From Halorussus halophilus (GTDB taxonomy: Archaea; Halobacteriota; Halobacteria; Halobacteriales; Haladaptataceae), in NCBI RefSeq assembly GCF_008831545.1, contig NZ_CP044523.1, forward strand, positions 2,418,001 to 2,482,000: DNA of 64,000 nucleotides, in the 5' to 3' direction. Every line of letters begins with the position of its first letter. Position 1 is the stretch's first letter. A model generated the notes under the pieces. That model was not told where the DNA came from and ran no database searches. It was given only the letters and a program-made list of their open reading frames with translations. This document shows, piece by piece, positions 8,542-17,989 of the stretch. Both the position numbers and the translations under genes were made by a program.

Positions 8542-9684
8542 ATGAGTACGCTGGTGGTGTGCGTCGATAGGGACGACGACATCGGAACGAAGACGGGCTT
8601 AGAGACGCCGGTCTCCGGTTGGGAAGCGGTCCGGTCGCTGGTCACGGAAGTCGGTCTCGCCGACCCCGAAGACTCCAGCGTGAACTGTTTGCTCGAAGCC
8701 CTGCGAGTCGCTCGCGACCTGCGCGACGACGACGAAGACGTCTCCATCGCGGTCATCTCCGGCGCGGCCGAGACGATGGTCGGTCGCGACCGGGCCGTCG
8801 CCGAACAGACCGACCAACTCATCACCGACCACGACCCCGACTCGGCCATCGTCGTCATCGACAGTGCCCAAGACGAGCGACTGGTGCCCATCATCGAGAG
8901 TCGGATTCAAGTCGATGCGGTGGACCGAGTGGTCGTCCGGCAGGCCCGCGACATCGAGTCTACGTACTACCTGCTCAAGCAGTTCCTCGCCGACGAGGAG
9001 CTACGCCAGACCGTCCTCGTCCCCGTCGGACTGGTGATGCTGGCGTTCCCGATTCTGCTGATGATATTCGGGCCCGCCATCGCAGTGGCGTCCATCACGG
9101 CCGTCATCGGCCTGTTCGTCCTCTACAAGGGAATCGGCGTGGACGACTACCTCGCGGACCTCCCCGGCGAAGTCAGGGACGCGCTGTACTCCGGGCGAGT
9201 CTCCATCGTCACGTACGTCGTGGCGGCCGGACTCTCGCTCGTCGGTCTGTTCGCTGGCGCGCTCCACGTCTCCGACCCTTCGACGCCCTCCCAAGGTATC
9301 TTGCTCCCGGCGATGGCCTTCGCGTTCGCCAGCGTCCCGTGGCTCGCCGGGGCGGCGCTCGCGGCCTCGACCGGTCGCCTGCTGGACGAGGCCATCCGTA
9401 ACGAGAAGGTGCGAAACTCGTATCTCAACCTTCCGTTCGGCGTCCTCGCTGTCGGACTCGTCGTACGCGGGTTCTCGGCGTACTTCCTTCAACGCGAGGG
9501 GTACATCGACCCCGTCGTGATTCCGCACATCGAAGTCGGCAATCTCTCGGTCCAAGAACTCACGCTCCTGCCCGGCACGCGCCTCGCGCTGTTCGTCGTG
9601 AGCGGCGTCGTGCTGAGTCTCGTCGGCGTGCGAATCTCGTCGTACGTGACTGGGACCTCGCTGGAAGAGGAGTTAGTCGAATAG
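8542..9684 (+). CDS. DUF373 family membrane protein
   Basis: The 380-residue protein belongs to DUF373, an archaeal family of unknown function. The soluble N-terminal part (1-150) opens LVVCVDRDDDIG and resembles a Rossmann-like domain. Five hydrophobic segments follow (about 155-195, 217-240, 252-278, 295-313 and 345-370). A TATA box about 30 bases upstream supports the ATG at 8542. It is followed 78 bp later by the Dph6-like ligase in the same direction. Confidence 0.88.
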   Translation: MSTLVVCVDRDDDIGTKTGLETPVSGWEAVRSLVTEVGLADPEDSSVNCLLEALRVARDLRDDDEDVSIAVISGAAETMVGRDRAVAEQTDQLITDHDPDSAIVVIDSAQDERLVPIIESRIQVDAVDRVVVRQARDIESTYYLLKQFLADEELRQTVLVPVGLVMLAFPILLMIFGPAIAVASITAVIGLFVLYKGIGVDDYLADLPGEVRDALYSGRVSIVTYVVAAGLSLVGLFAGALHVSDPSTPSQGILLPAMAFAFASVPWLAGAALAASTGRLLDEAIRNEKVRNSYLNLPFGVLAVGLVVRGFSAYFLQREGYIDPVVIPHIEVGNLSVQELTLLPGTRLALFVVSGVVLSLVGVRISSYVTGTSLEEELVE

Positions 9685-9762
9685 GAGCGAGACTCTCGAC
9701 CTGCCGAGCGGTATTCCGGCGAAACCGCGAGGCATTTAGCCGCTCGTTCCCGACTCGACCAC

Positions 9763-10485
9763 ATGAGCGACGGCCACTGGCTCTCTCTGTTCTCCGGCGG
9801 GAAGGACTCCTCGTGGGCGCTCTATCGCGCCTTGGAAGAAGGCTTAGACGTGTCGCGACTGGTCACGGTCCACCCGGAGGGTGACTCGTACATGTACCAC
9901 GTTCCGGCGACTCGATTGGCGAGTCTCGCCGCCGAGAGCCTCGACATCGAACTCGTGGAGGTCGAACCTGACGACTTCGAAGCCGACTCGGCAGGCGACT
10001 CCGGAACGCAGGGCGACGCGGAACTCGAACCCCTCGAAGCCGCCATCTCGCAACTCGATAGCGAACTTGACAGCGGCGTCGCGGGCGTCACCGCGGGTGC
10101 AATCGAGAGCGAGTACCAGACCAGTCGCATCGAAGGGATGTGCGAGCGACTCGACATCGAACTGTTCGCGCCGCTCTGGCAGCGCGACCCCCGCGAACTC
10201 GCTGACGAGATGCTAGACGCTGGCTTCGAAATCACCATCATCCGCGCGGCGGCCTACGGACTGGACGAATCGTGGCTCGGTCGGACGCTGGACGAGGAAG
10301 CGATTGCCGAACTCGAAGAACTCCACGAGGAGTACGGCGTCCACATCCTCGGCGAAGGCGGCGAGTTCGAGACGCTGGTGACCGACGGCCCGCACATGGA
10401 GCGGCCTATCGAACTGGAGTACGAGACCGAATGGGAGGAGTCGCGCGGCACGTTGCAGATTACGGACGCGCGGTTGAGTGAGTAA
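9763..10485 (+). CDS. Dph6-like ATP-dependent diphthine-ammonia ligase
   Basis: Catalyses the ATP-dependent amidation of diphthine on elongation factor 2, the last step of diphthamide synthesis, if it is orthologous to Dph6. The PP-loop SGGKDSSWAL (8-17) marks the N-type ATP pyrophosphatase fold. The C-terminal half carries the family signatures GEGGEFETLV and DGPHM. Archaeal EF2 carries diphthamide, so the assignment fits. An Asp/Glu-rich insertion near residues 65-90 is a haloarchaeal elaboration. Confidence 0.85.
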   Translation: MSDGHWLSLFSGGKDSSWALYRALEEGLDVSRLVTVHPEGDSYMYHVPATRLASLAAESLDIELVEVEPDDFEADSAGDSGTQGDAELEPLEAAISQLDSELDSGVAGVTAGAIESEYQTSRIEGMCERLDIELFAPLWQRDPRELADEMLDAGFEITIIRAAAYGLDESWLGRTLDEEAIAELEELHEEYGVHILGEGGEFETLVTDGPHMERPIELEYETEWEESRGTLQITDARLSE

Positions 10486-10486
10486 G

Positions 10487-10502
10487 AAAACTGGAGAGTT
10501 TT
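10487..10502. terminator. Small A/T-stem hairpin between convergent genes
   Basis: AAAACT-GGAG-AGTTTT forms a 6 bp stem just after the stop of the ligase gene and before the end of the convergent nucleotidyltransferase gene. The run of T after the stem could act as an archaeal termination signal for the rightward gene. Confidence 0.3.
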
Positions 10503-10519
10503 GAAGGTGGGTTGGCGCG

Positions 10520-11488
10520 CTACTCCCCGTTCGTCAGTTGGGTGTGCGCACCGATGAGCGCGCCCGCGAGGTCCATGTTCTCGACGTGAGTCTTCTCGTC
10601 GATGATGGAGTTGCGAATGTCGCAGTCGTGAATCGTCGTTTGCGGGAAGACGATGGTGTTGTTCAGACTGGAGTTGACGAGTTCCGCGCCTTCCATGACG
10701 TGGACGTTCTCGCCGATAGTCGTGTTATCGACGCTCGCGTTCTCTGCGATGTGGTTCTGACCGTCGAGTTTCCACGAGACTGCTTCGAGGTAGCTCTCGG
10801 GCGTGCCGATGTCGTACCACGCGCCGTCGAACGTGAACGCGTAGACCGGATGGCGGTCGTGAAGCCACTGGATGAGCCACCCGGGTTCGTCCGGGTTGTT
10901 CCCGTCTTCCAGATACTCGTCCAACAGCGGAATGGTATCCTCGGTAAAGGCGTAACAGGCGATGGAGACGAGCGTACTCTTGGGGTCTTCGGGCTTCTCT
11001 TGGAAGTCAACGACTTCGTCGCCGTCGAGTTCGACTAGTCCGTACGACTTCGCGCGTTCTCGACTGCCAACGTCGTAGGCGGCCAGCGTGGTCGAGTCTT
11101 TCGCTTGGAAGTAGTCGATGAACTCGGCCACGTCGAAGCTGATGAGGTTGTCGCCCGCGATGACGATGGTGTCGTCGGTGACGTCCTCGCGGTCGAACAG
11201 TTGCGCGAGCGCGCCGATGACGCCGAACTTCTCGTCCTCTTCGGTCGTGTCCTCGACGGTGAGCGTCGGCTTCTCGAACCTACTGTTCTCCAAGTGGTCG
11301 CGAAAACTGTCGGCGAAGCGTTCGTTCGTCGAGACGAACACTTCGTCCACGCGCTCGTCGGCCTCCAACTCGGCGAATATCTGGTCGATGACGGTCGAGT
11401 CGCCGACTGGGAGGAACATCTTCGGCCGATGCTTCGTAATCGGCCAGAGGCGGGTCGCGTAACCACCGGCAAGAACGACGGCTTTCAT
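10520..11488 (-). CDS. Sugar nucleotidyltransferase with left-handed helix domain
   Basis: Forms nucleotide sugars from a sugar 1-phosphate and an NTP, most like glucose-1-phosphate thymidylyltransferase or GlmU-type enzymes. The signature LAGGYATRLWPIT...RPKMFLPV is at residues 5-28; the usual GG-x-GTRL glycine is Ala here. AGDN (about 108) and GAWYDIGTPESY (about 218) are conserved active-site blocks. Residues 235-320 have the hexapeptide-like periodicity of a left-handed beta helix. The start at 11488 (MKAVVLAGG) fits the fold; a further upstream start would add 13 residues. The product sugar is not predictable. Confidence 0.88.
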   Translation of the reverse strand: MKAVVLAGGYATRLWPITKHRPKMFLPVGDSTVIDQIFAELEADERVDEVFVSTNERFADSFRDHLENSRFEKPTLTVEDTTEEDEKFGVIGALAQLFDREDVTDDTIVIAGDNLISFDVAEFIDYFQAKDSTTLAAYDVGSRERAKSYGLVELDGDEVVDFQEKPEDPKSTLVSIACYAFTEDTIPLLDEYLEDGNNPDEPGWLIQWLHDRHPVYAFTFDGAWYDIGTPESYLEAVSWKLDGQNHIAENASVDNTTIGENVHVMEGAELVNSSLNNTIVFPQTTIHDCDIRNSIIDEKTHVENMDLAGALIGAHTQLTNGE

Positions 11489-11701
11489 ATCTCGGGCGAC
11501 GGCGGCCCGGCGTAAGTCCTTTTTCATTCACCGAGTCAGTCGTAGGAGAGACCCTCGTTTCGACCGCTCGCACATCCACCGACGCGGGTTGAACGAGTAA
11601 AGACTAACAGAAGCAGTTGGAGTATCACAGAAGCAGTCGGAGTATCACTGAAACACTCGGTGCGTCGGGTCGCGTGTCGCTGGAACCTGTCAGAGAAGTC
11701 G

Positions 11702-12085
11702 TTATTCGTGGTCGATAGCCAGTTCGAGCCACTGTTCGGTGACGGCGTCACCGCGATAGCGTGCGGTCTCGCTCCGTGCGTCGTACTCGACGAGACCAGC
11801 GTCGGCGAGTTTCGGCAAGTGACGGTGATGGAGACTCGTTGCGACGCGCTCGCGGCTACCGTTCGGGCCACGAGACGTTGCGAGGACTCGGTCGATGAGT
11901 TCGGAGAACGTCGCGACGCCGTCGTCTGCTTCGACGAGTTGTTCGAGGATGCAACGGCGTTGCTGGTCCGCGAGTGCTTCGAGTAGCACGTCGATTTCCG
12001 GTGTCTCAAGCGAATCGTGTTCCGATACGGACGAGACACCGTTCGTCGCTTCCCCCTGCCTCTCTGGTTTACTTTTGTCGCTCAT
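11702..12085 (-). CDS. Haloarchaeal winged-helix regulator (DUF7344-like)
   Basis: The 127-residue protein has an N-terminal polar tail, then a winged-helix pattern: LLEALADQQRRCILEQLV, FSELIDRVL, then the recognition segment ATSLHHRHLPKLADAGLV and a wing (VEYDARSETARYRG). The H-x2-HLPKL-x-D-x-G-L signature is typical of the DUF7344 group of haloarchaeal HTH proteins; a second member is at 60861-61397. Target genes are unknown. Confidence 0.75.
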   Translation of the reverse strand: MSDKSKPERQGEATNGVSSVSEHDSLETPEIDVLLEALADQQRRCILEQLVEADDGVATFSELIDRVLATSRGPNGSRERVATSLHHRHLPKLADAGLVEYDARSETARYRGDAVTEQWLELAIDHE

Positions 12086-12150
12086 TGTTCCGACGCGTCG
12101 GAGGAGTATAACGCGCCTACGACAAAGAACAGTGGGCCTAAACAGCTAGG

Positions 12151-13899
12151 TTACTCCGCGAAGAACGCACTCAGGAGTTCTCGGTGGGCTTTTCGGAGGT
12201 GTTGGTGGAGCGTCGGCGAAGAGATACCGAGCGAGTCGGCGACTTCTTCGGCCGTGCTGTCCCGCGGCCACTCGTAGTAGCCCGCGAAGTACGACGAGCG
12301 GAGCGCGCGACGCTGGGCGTCGGTCAGTTGGTCGCTCAACTGCCGTCAGAACTCGCGGGCAGTGTGGACTTCGCGCTCTCGTTCGCGCTTGGCGACCAAC
12401 TCGGCGCTGGGGTACTCCTCTCGGACCTGTTCGACCACCTCTCGAACGTCGGTGTCGGGAGGGAGTTCGGCGACGACGCGCGCCGTTCCGCGTTCGGTTA
12501 TCGCTTCGCTCGTCTTCGCGCCGTACTCAGAGAGCGTGAGGACGAACGACGACCCCGAGACGGTGAATTCGAGGAGGTACTCGTCTTCGTGCTGGCTGAC
12601 CAGTCGCACGCTCTCGACGGTGTCCCACTCGGCGGCGAGGGCGATGAGTTCCTCGGGGTCCGCGCCCCACATCGTGTCGTAGAATACGAGCGACCCGTCC
12701 GGTCCGGTCGCCATCCCCTCCAACCGGAGCGAACAGCCGAGTTGTTCAGAGAGCGCGACGTAGACGGAGTTCGGGTCGTCGAGTTCGAACTCCAGTTCGA
12801 CGACGGTGTCCGACAGCGCCAGTCGGCGGTTCATCACCGCGTTGATGGCGAACCCGATGAGTTCGCCCAACACGTCGAACGCGTCGGCCTCACGGTCACT
12901 GAACGCGGACGGACGGGTCGATTCGACGGCGAGGACGCCGTAGGTCGTGTCCCCGTACCGAATGGGGACGGCGATGCCCGAGCGGTCGCTCTGGTCCACG
13001 ATGCTGTCTTGTCGGAGGTCGCTCGCCGCGGACCACGCCTCGTCGCCGAATCTGGCGACGACTTGCGTCTCGCCCGTGTGGTAGGCTTTCGCTACCGCTT
13101 CGTCGCTGTCCTCGCTCACGTCGATGCCGTCTACGAGGCTTCGAATCGAGTCGTCTATCCCCGCGCCGACGAGTCCACGAATCTCACCCGTCGCGGCGTT
13201 CGGCTGGCCGACCCACGCGACCTCGTAGAGGTCCGATTCCACGATGCGGTCACAGACTGCTTGCTCTATCTCTTCACGGTTCGCCTCACCGATGAGGACG
13301 CTGATTACCGCCCGCACGACTTCGTTGATTCGGTTCAGCGTGGCGAGGGCGTTGCGTTGGCTTTCGAGGGTCTGGTCTCGAACCTTCCGCTCGGTCACGT
13401 CTTTGCAGATGGCGAACGTCCCCGCGAGTTCACCGTCTGGGTCGTAGTACGGCGACGCTCGGTTCTCGAAGACGCGTTCGTCGCCGTCTTCGCCGGGCAG
13501 GGTCACCTCGAACGTCCGGTCCGTCTCGGTCTCCATTACCGCTTTCTCGTAGCGTCGAATCTCGCGGCCCGGTTCGCCGAACAACTCCGGGTCGGTCGAA
13601 CCGACGATGTCGGACTTCGGGAGACCGACGTAGTCGGCGGCCGCGTCGTTGACGAACTGGTAGCGACCCGCTAAGTCTTTGAGGACGATAGGGTCTGAGC
13701 TACTGTCAACGATAGCTTCGAGTCGTTTGGCGTGCTGGGTGAGACTCTCGTAGGAACGACCGGCAGGTGCCTGCCCGCCACCACGTTGCTCGATGCGCTC
13801 GGCGTCTACGTCCTGTTCCCCGCACTCCTCGTCGCTATCGTCGCTCGGAAGGCCGTCTGCGTTCGTCACAGACTCTTCCCGGAAGTCGGGGTCACTCAT
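12151..13899 (-). pseudogene. Bacterio-opsin-activator-like regulator interrupted by an in-frame stop
   Basis: The reading frame spans 583 codons: N-terminal tail, PAS domain (about 60-165), GAF domain (about 185-340), a bacterio-opsin-activator HTH-associated domain (about 350-510), then the HTH_10 DNA-binding domain. A TGA at 12346-12348 splits it after residue 517 (ending VHTAREF). The next codons in the same frame read RQLSDQLTDAQRRALR and continue through a complete HTH_10 domain (YFAGYYEWPRDS...SSPTLHQHLR). Relatives have F-R-R-x-L at this point, so a single CGA-to-TGA change explains the break. A TTG three codons after the stop could restart translation of a 62-residue HTH. Confidence 0.85.
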
Positions 13900-13987
13900 C
13901 TCCGTGTCGGCTTAATTATACGAGTCCCTATACAAAACCCTACCGCCGGGAGAAAGGTTTTGGTCGTCGGGGTCCCGACGGCCGGAT

Positions 13988-14278
13988 ATGCGCGAGGCCG
14001 ACGCGACGACCCGCGAACGAATCGCCGCCCACCTGCGAGAGCGCAGTGCCGCCCCGAGTGTGCTGGCCAACGAGTTCGACATCACCGCTCCGTCCGCCGT
14101 AGACCACGTCCGGCACGTCGCCCGGTCACTGGACGACGGCGACGAACAACTGCTGGTCGCACCGCCGACCTGTCGAGACTGCGGCTTCGACGCCTTCGAC
14201 GACCCAGCGAATCGCCCCTCGCGGTGCCCCGACTGCAAGAGCGAGGCGATTTCGGAACCAGAGTACAAAATCGCCTGA
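13988..14278 (+). CDS. HTH plus zinc-ribbon transcriptional regulator (COG3357-like)
   Basis: The 96-residue protein has an N-terminal helix-turn-helix (ERIAAHLRERSAAPSVLANEF, ending in AVDHVRHVARSL) and a C-terminal zinc ribbon with two CxxC pairs, C-R-D-C at about 59-62 and C-P-D-C at about 78-81. This matches archaeal predicted regulators with an HTH fused to a zinc ribbon. It is divergent from the broken PAS/GAF gene and ends 3 bp before the convergent Rieske gene. Confidence 0.82.
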   Translation: MREADATTRERIAAHLRERSAAPSVLANEFDITAPSAVDHVRHVARSLDDGDEQLLVAPPTCRDCGFDAFDDPANRPSRCPDCKSEAISEPEYKIA

Positions 14279-14281
14279 AAT

Positions 14282-14755
14282 TCAGAACTCGATGTTCGAC
14301 TTCGAGGTGAGGTCGAAGTCGTCTTTCTCCTCGGGGCCAAGACCAACGAACTCGTAGTCCTCGTCCGCGAGGTACACGTCGCCGTCTTCGACAGTGACTT
14401 CGACTTCGTTGAGATACGCGCCCTCACAGGGACCGAACGAGCAGTAGCCAGTGTTGGATTCGAACCACGCGCCGTGGTTCGCACAGATTACTTCGCCGTC
14501 GCGCATCGGCGCGCCCTCGCCCTTGTCGAGTTTGATGTGGGTGAAGTGCTGGCAGTAGTTGAACCACCCGACTATCTCCTCGCCGCCGTCGGTCTGTTTG
14601 TCGTCGGCCTCGTCGCCCTCGGATGACTCCTCGCCGCCGAGACGTAGGAGAATCACTTCCTTCTGCTCGTCGGTCTCCGAATTTCGGACTCGGAAGAGGA
14701 ACGTGCTGTCGTCGGGGACCTCATCGACGCTCGTAATTCGACGGTCCGTACTCAC
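14282..14755 (-). CDS. Rieske [2Fe-2S] domain protein
   Basis: A small soluble Rieske ferredoxin-like protein. The cluster ligands are visible as C-Q-H in WFNYCQHFTH and C-A-N-H in EVICANHGAWF, with GYCSFGPCEG after them. An acidic Glu/Asp-rich insertion (about 45-65) precedes the cluster site. The GTG start at 14755 (MSTDRR) was chosen because an AATTTGAA TATA-like element lies 24-31 bases upstream; the frame is open further upstream, but that sequence is not protein-like. Its redox partner is unknown. Confidence 0.8.
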   Translation of the reverse strand: MSTDRRITSVDEVPDDSTFLFRVRNSETDEQKEVILLRLGGEESSEGDEADDKQTDGGEEIVGWFNYCQHFTHIKLDKGEGAPMRDGEVICANHGAWFESNTGYCSFGPCEGAYLNEVEVTVEDGDVYLADEDYEFVGLGPEEKDDFDLTSKSNIEF

Positions 14756-14778
14756 GACCTCGCGTAGGGGGAGCGTGA

Positions 14779-14786
14779 ATTTGAAG
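14779..14786 (-). promoter_or_regulatory. TATA-like element before the Rieske gene
   Basis: TTCAAATT on the minus strand lies 24-31 bases before the GTG at 14755. It is the main evidence for that start, as it implies a leaderless transcript. Confidence 0.4.
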
Positions 14787-14880
14787 ATTGCGCACTCATT
14801 CAAATTCCGGTGCCGTCTCGGATACTGTCTCGAAACCCCGCACTCGGTACGAATCGTGGGAGTTAGCGTGACTGTGGCCA

Positions 14881-14897
14881 CTTCGAAAGTCCCACCA
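14881..14897 (-). repeat. Second repeat family, collapsed copy S3
   Basis: On the minus strand this reads TGGTGGGACTTTCGAAG. It has the two ends of the S1/S2 repeat joined directly, without the middle GAAAGGGG...GC part. It may be an empty or excised site, or a chance resemblance. Confidence 0.35.
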
Positions 14898-15063
14898 GGC
14901 GGTTGGTCGGCGGGCGGGCGTCATCGGTGGAACGTGTCATCGAGCGTTTCGAGGTCGAGAGTCCGCAGTCGTCGATGGCAGTCGGGTCTGGCTCTTTTCT
15001 GACCACTTCCCGTTCCGAGATGGCAAGCTACTAACTCGCTCGTCCGGTCGTCTGGATCAACGG

Positions 15064-16449
15064 ATGAGCACCAGTCCCGAGATGGAGATTTACGACGACC
15101 GACTCGCCGCGCAACTGGACCGCGACGACTACGCGCTCGCCGTCGTCACCGCGACCAAGCCCGACTTCTACAAGCAAGCGCCGCTGGTCGCCGCCGCGGA
15201 CTCGCGCGACGTGCCCTGCTTCGTCCTCCACACTGGCCAGCACTACGACGACGTACTCGGCCACGGACTCGCGGAGTACGGCGTCGAGGACCGAGTCGCC
15301 GCAGACCTCCGCGTCCGGGGCGACCTCTCGGAGAAGACCGCCCAACTGATGCGGAAGGTCAAACGGTTCGCCCAGCACGTCGAGGAACACTACCCCGACA
15401 CGACCGTCCTGCCAATCGTCCACGGCGACACGCTCGCGGCGGGCATCGTCCCGCAGGCGTGGATGTTCGCTACGAACCAGTTCGTCGCGCACAACGAGGC
15501 CGGACTGCGCGGGATGGCCCCCGAAGAATTCGACCCGACTGCCGACCCCGCAGAAGTCGTCCGCCAGCAGTGGGAGGGCGAGTGGGTGCGCAATCGCACC
15601 GAACCGTTCCCCGAGCAGTACGACACCTTCGTCGGGTCTGCCGGGTCCATCTACCAGTTCGCGCCGGTCGAACTGAACCGCGACCACCTCGAACGCGAGG
15701 GCTATCCGACCGAAGTCGAGGGGAGCGACCGAATGCCGGTCGTCGGCAACTCAGTCGTGGACGCCATCGAGGCCAAGAAAGACGCCAACCTCGACCAGAG
15801 CGTCTTCGACGTGTACCCCGCGTTGGAAGCCCGCGACGACTGGATTCGAGTGGACGTCCACCGACGCGCGAATCTGCTCCCCGAGCGGTTCGAAGCTATC
15901 GTGGAGGGCGTAATCGGCCTCGTCGAGTCGGGCTACAACGTCAACTTCGTGGAACTGAACGCGACCGAGCGCGCGCTCCGGGAGTACGGTCTGCGGGAGA
16001 AACTGACCCGACTGGCCGACGAGCGCGAGAACTTCCTCTTTACCGGTCTCTGGAAGAAGCACGCCCACGTCTACGAGTTCCTCGAATCCGGACAGTGCCT
16101 CGCGGAACTGACGGACTCCGGTAGCATGCAGGAGGAACTGAACTACATCGACGGCCCGGTCTGTCTCACCGCGCGGTTCAACACCGACCGACCGGAGACG
16201 GTGTTCGAGGCGAACACGAACCTGCTCGTACCGCCCGTCTCCGGGAAGTTCGTCCGCGAGACGGTCGAACACGTCGCCGAGTCCGACCTTCGCGACCAGA
16301 TGAGTTCGGGGCCGAACCTCTACGGGGGTGACGTGGCGGGCACCATCGTGGAGTTCCTCGCCGAGAAACGCGACGAGCATCCCTTCGAGTGGGCACACGA
16401 ACGGCAGGGCTTCGGCACCGAGGCAGGTCGCGAGTTCGACTATCTGTAG
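15064..16449 (+). CDS. UDP-GlcNAc 2-epimerase-like protein (WecB family)
   Basis: Likely interconverts UDP-GlcNAc and UDP-ManNAc, or a related UDP-sugar, for surface glycan synthesis. WecB-type landmarks are present: LHTGQHYDD (about 58-66), VHGDT near 120, HNEAGLRG (about 140) and DVHRRAN (about 262), plus the late TDSGSMQEE block. At 461 residues it is about 80 longer than bacterial WecB, with insertions around 150-200 and a C-terminal tail. The next gene is convergent. Confidence 0.8.
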   Translation: MSTSPEMEIYDDRLAAQLDRDDYALAVVTATKPDFYKQAPLVAAADSRDVPCFVLHTGQHYDDVLGHGLAEYGVEDRVAADLRVRGDLSEKTAQLMRKVKRFAQHVEEHYPDTTVLPIVHGDTLAAGIVPQAWMFATNQFVAHNEAGLRGMAPEEFDPTADPAEVVRQQWEGEWVRNRTEPFPEQYDTFVGSAGSIYQFAPVELNRDHLEREGYPTEVEGSDRMPVVGNSVVDAIEAKKDANLDQSVFDVYPALEARDDWIRVDVHRRANLLPERFEAIVEGVIGLVESGYNVNFVELNATERALREYGLREKLTRLADERENFLFTGLWKKHAHVYEFLESGQCLAELTDSGSMQEELNYIDGPVCLTARFNTDRPETVFEANTNLLVPPVSGKFVRETVEHVAESDLRDQMSSGPNLYGGDVAGTIVEFLAEKRDEHPFEWAHERQGFGTEAGREFDYL

Positions 16450-16479
16450 ACCGATCGCCACTCGTCGCAGACGAGCGGC

Positions 16480-17349
16480 TCACTCGTAGCAGTCGCATTC
16501 GACGCGCGCGTCGAACGCCCCAGCGAGCGCCTCTATTACTGGCCCCCTGCCGAGTTCTCTTCCATCGACGCTCCCAATCGGCCGCAGTTCCCACGTCGAG
16601 TTTGTGAGAAAGGCTTCGTCCGCGTCTCGCAACTCGTCGGGACTGTAGGTCCCTTCTTCGACCGAGAGTCCCAACCCACCGGCGAGTTCGAAGACGACTT
16701 GCCGAGTGATGCCGGGGAGAATCGGCCCGTCGAGACCCGGTGTTTTGATGGTCCTGTCGGCGACGAAAAAGAGGTTGCTCGTCGCGGCCTCCGCGAGATT
16801 GCCGTGACTGTCGAGCATGATGGCGGTATCTGTGTCCTGAGCGAGTTCCAGTTTCGCCAGAATTCCGTTCAGATAGTTGTGGGTCTTCGCGCTCGCTGGC
16901 AGTGCGGCGTCGGGCACGCGCCGGGTCTCGACTATCTCCGCTCTGGCTGGGTCGTCCCAAACTGGGTCGCTACCCTTGCCGCCACGAGGGAGTTCCGAGA
17001 CGTACACGACGACCGTGGCGTCTTCGACTGGTTGGGGCGTCAGTTTGCCGGGTTGCACGCCCCGCGAGATGGAGAGTTTGACGTAGGCATCCTCGAAGTC
17101 GTTCGCGTCGAGCGTGGCGTCGATTCGCTCCCGGAGGTCCTCTTTCGTGAGTCCGTGGTCGATGCTGAGGGTCTCGCAAGTCTTACGCAAGCGTTCGGCG
17201 TGGGCGTCCCACTCGAAAATCTCGCCGCCGTAGGCACGCATCGTCTCGAACGCCGCGTCACCGTACATGAATCCGCGGTCGCGGACCGAAACTGTCGCTT
17301 CGTCGGCCGGGACGACGTCGCCGTCTACGTGGTAGTACAGTTCAGTCAT
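16480..17349 (-). CDS. pabC: Aminotransferase class IV, probable aminodeoxychorismate lyase
   Basis: A PLP enzyme of fold type IV (289 residues), the family that includes branched-chain aminotransferase and 4-amino-4-deoxychorismate lyase. The core reads RDRGFMYGDAAFETMRAYGG, K in ASAKTHNYLNGI (the PLP lysine, about residue 155), and NLAEAATSNLFFV. Branched-chain aminotransferases share these motifs, so family alone is not decisive. The gene overlaps pabA by 8 bp, and pabB is upstream in the same direction, which favours the p-aminobenzoate role. Confidence 0.8.
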   Translation of the reverse strand: MTELYYHVDGDVVPADEATVSVRDRGFMYGDAAFETMRAYGGEIFEWDAHAERLRKTCETLSIDHGLTKEDLRERIDATLDANDFEDAYVKLSISRGVQPGKLTPQPVEDATVVVYVSELPRGGKGSDPVWDDPARAEIVETRRVPDAALPASAKTHNYLNGILAKLELAQDTDTAIMLDSHGNLAEAATSNLFFVADRTIKTPGLDGPILPGITRQVVFELAGGLGLSVEEGTYSPDELRDADEAFLTNSTWELRPIGSVDGRELGRGPVIEALAGAFDARVECDCYE

Positions 17350-17989
17350 CGGTACAGGAGTCACAGAAGTTGCTGACGAGTGCTTGCCCGCTCTCGGTGA
17401 GGATGCTCTCGGGGTGGAACTGCACGCCGACGTGGGGCTTCTCGCGGTGGCGCACGGCCATCAAGACACCGTGGTCTGCACCGTCTTCGTCGCCGTCGTC
17501 CTCGACAGTCCACGCAGACGCTTCGAGCGCGGCGGGGAGGTCCTCACGCTCGACGGACAGCGAGTGGTAGCGCCCGACCTCGAAGGTGTCTGGCAGGCCC
17601 GCGAAGACGCCCCGGCCGTCGTGGCGAATCTCGGAAGGCTTGCCGTGGACGACCTCGGGCGCGTGCCCGACCGGCGACCCGTGGGCCGCACAGAGCGACT
17701 GGTGGCCCAGACAGACCCCGAGAGTGGGGTAGTCGGTTTCGGCGAAGATATCGATAGAGATGCCCGCCTCGGCGGGCGTACCGGGACCCGGCGAGACGAC
17801 GATTCCATCCGGCGCGAGATCGTGGAGTTCTTCGAGGGTGATGGCGTCGTTTCGGCGGACGACGACTTCGGACGCGGGCGTGTCGTCCGCGGCGTCGAAG
17901 TCGTCAGAGTTCGATGTGACTGCTGCGCCGACGTACTGGACGAGGTTGTAGGCGAACGAGTCGTAGTTGTCGATGACGAGAATGGACAT
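17342..17989 (-). CDS. pabA: Glutamine amidotransferase subunit, PabA/TrpG type
   Basis: Supplies ammonia from glutamine to the chorismate-aminating partner. It is a class I glutamine amidotransferase of 215 residues: ILVIDNYDSFAYNLVQYVG at the N-terminus, SPGPGTP at about 70, the nucleophilic Cys in GVCLGHQSLC (about 95) and the His-x-Glu pair in GVQFHPESI (about 195). It overlaps pabC by 8 bp. The gap back to pabB is 392 bp and contains repeat R2. Confidence 0.88.
   Translation of the reverse strand: MSILVIDNYDSFAYNLVQYVGAAVTSNSDDFDAADDTPASEVVVRRNDAITLEELHDLAPDGIVVSPGPGTPAEAGISIDIFAETDYPTLGVCLGHQSLCAAHGSPVGHAPEVVHGKPSEIRHDGRGVFAGLPDTFEVGRYHSLSVEREDLPAALEASAWTVEDDGDEDGADHGVLMAVRHREKPHVGVQFHPESILTESGQALVSNFCDSCTDD

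Noticed and set aside
12346-12348. Selenocysteine or programmed read-through at the TGA
   Set aside because: No selenoprotein context and no haloarchaeal precedent that I can cite; relatives have Arg there, so a point mutation is simpler.
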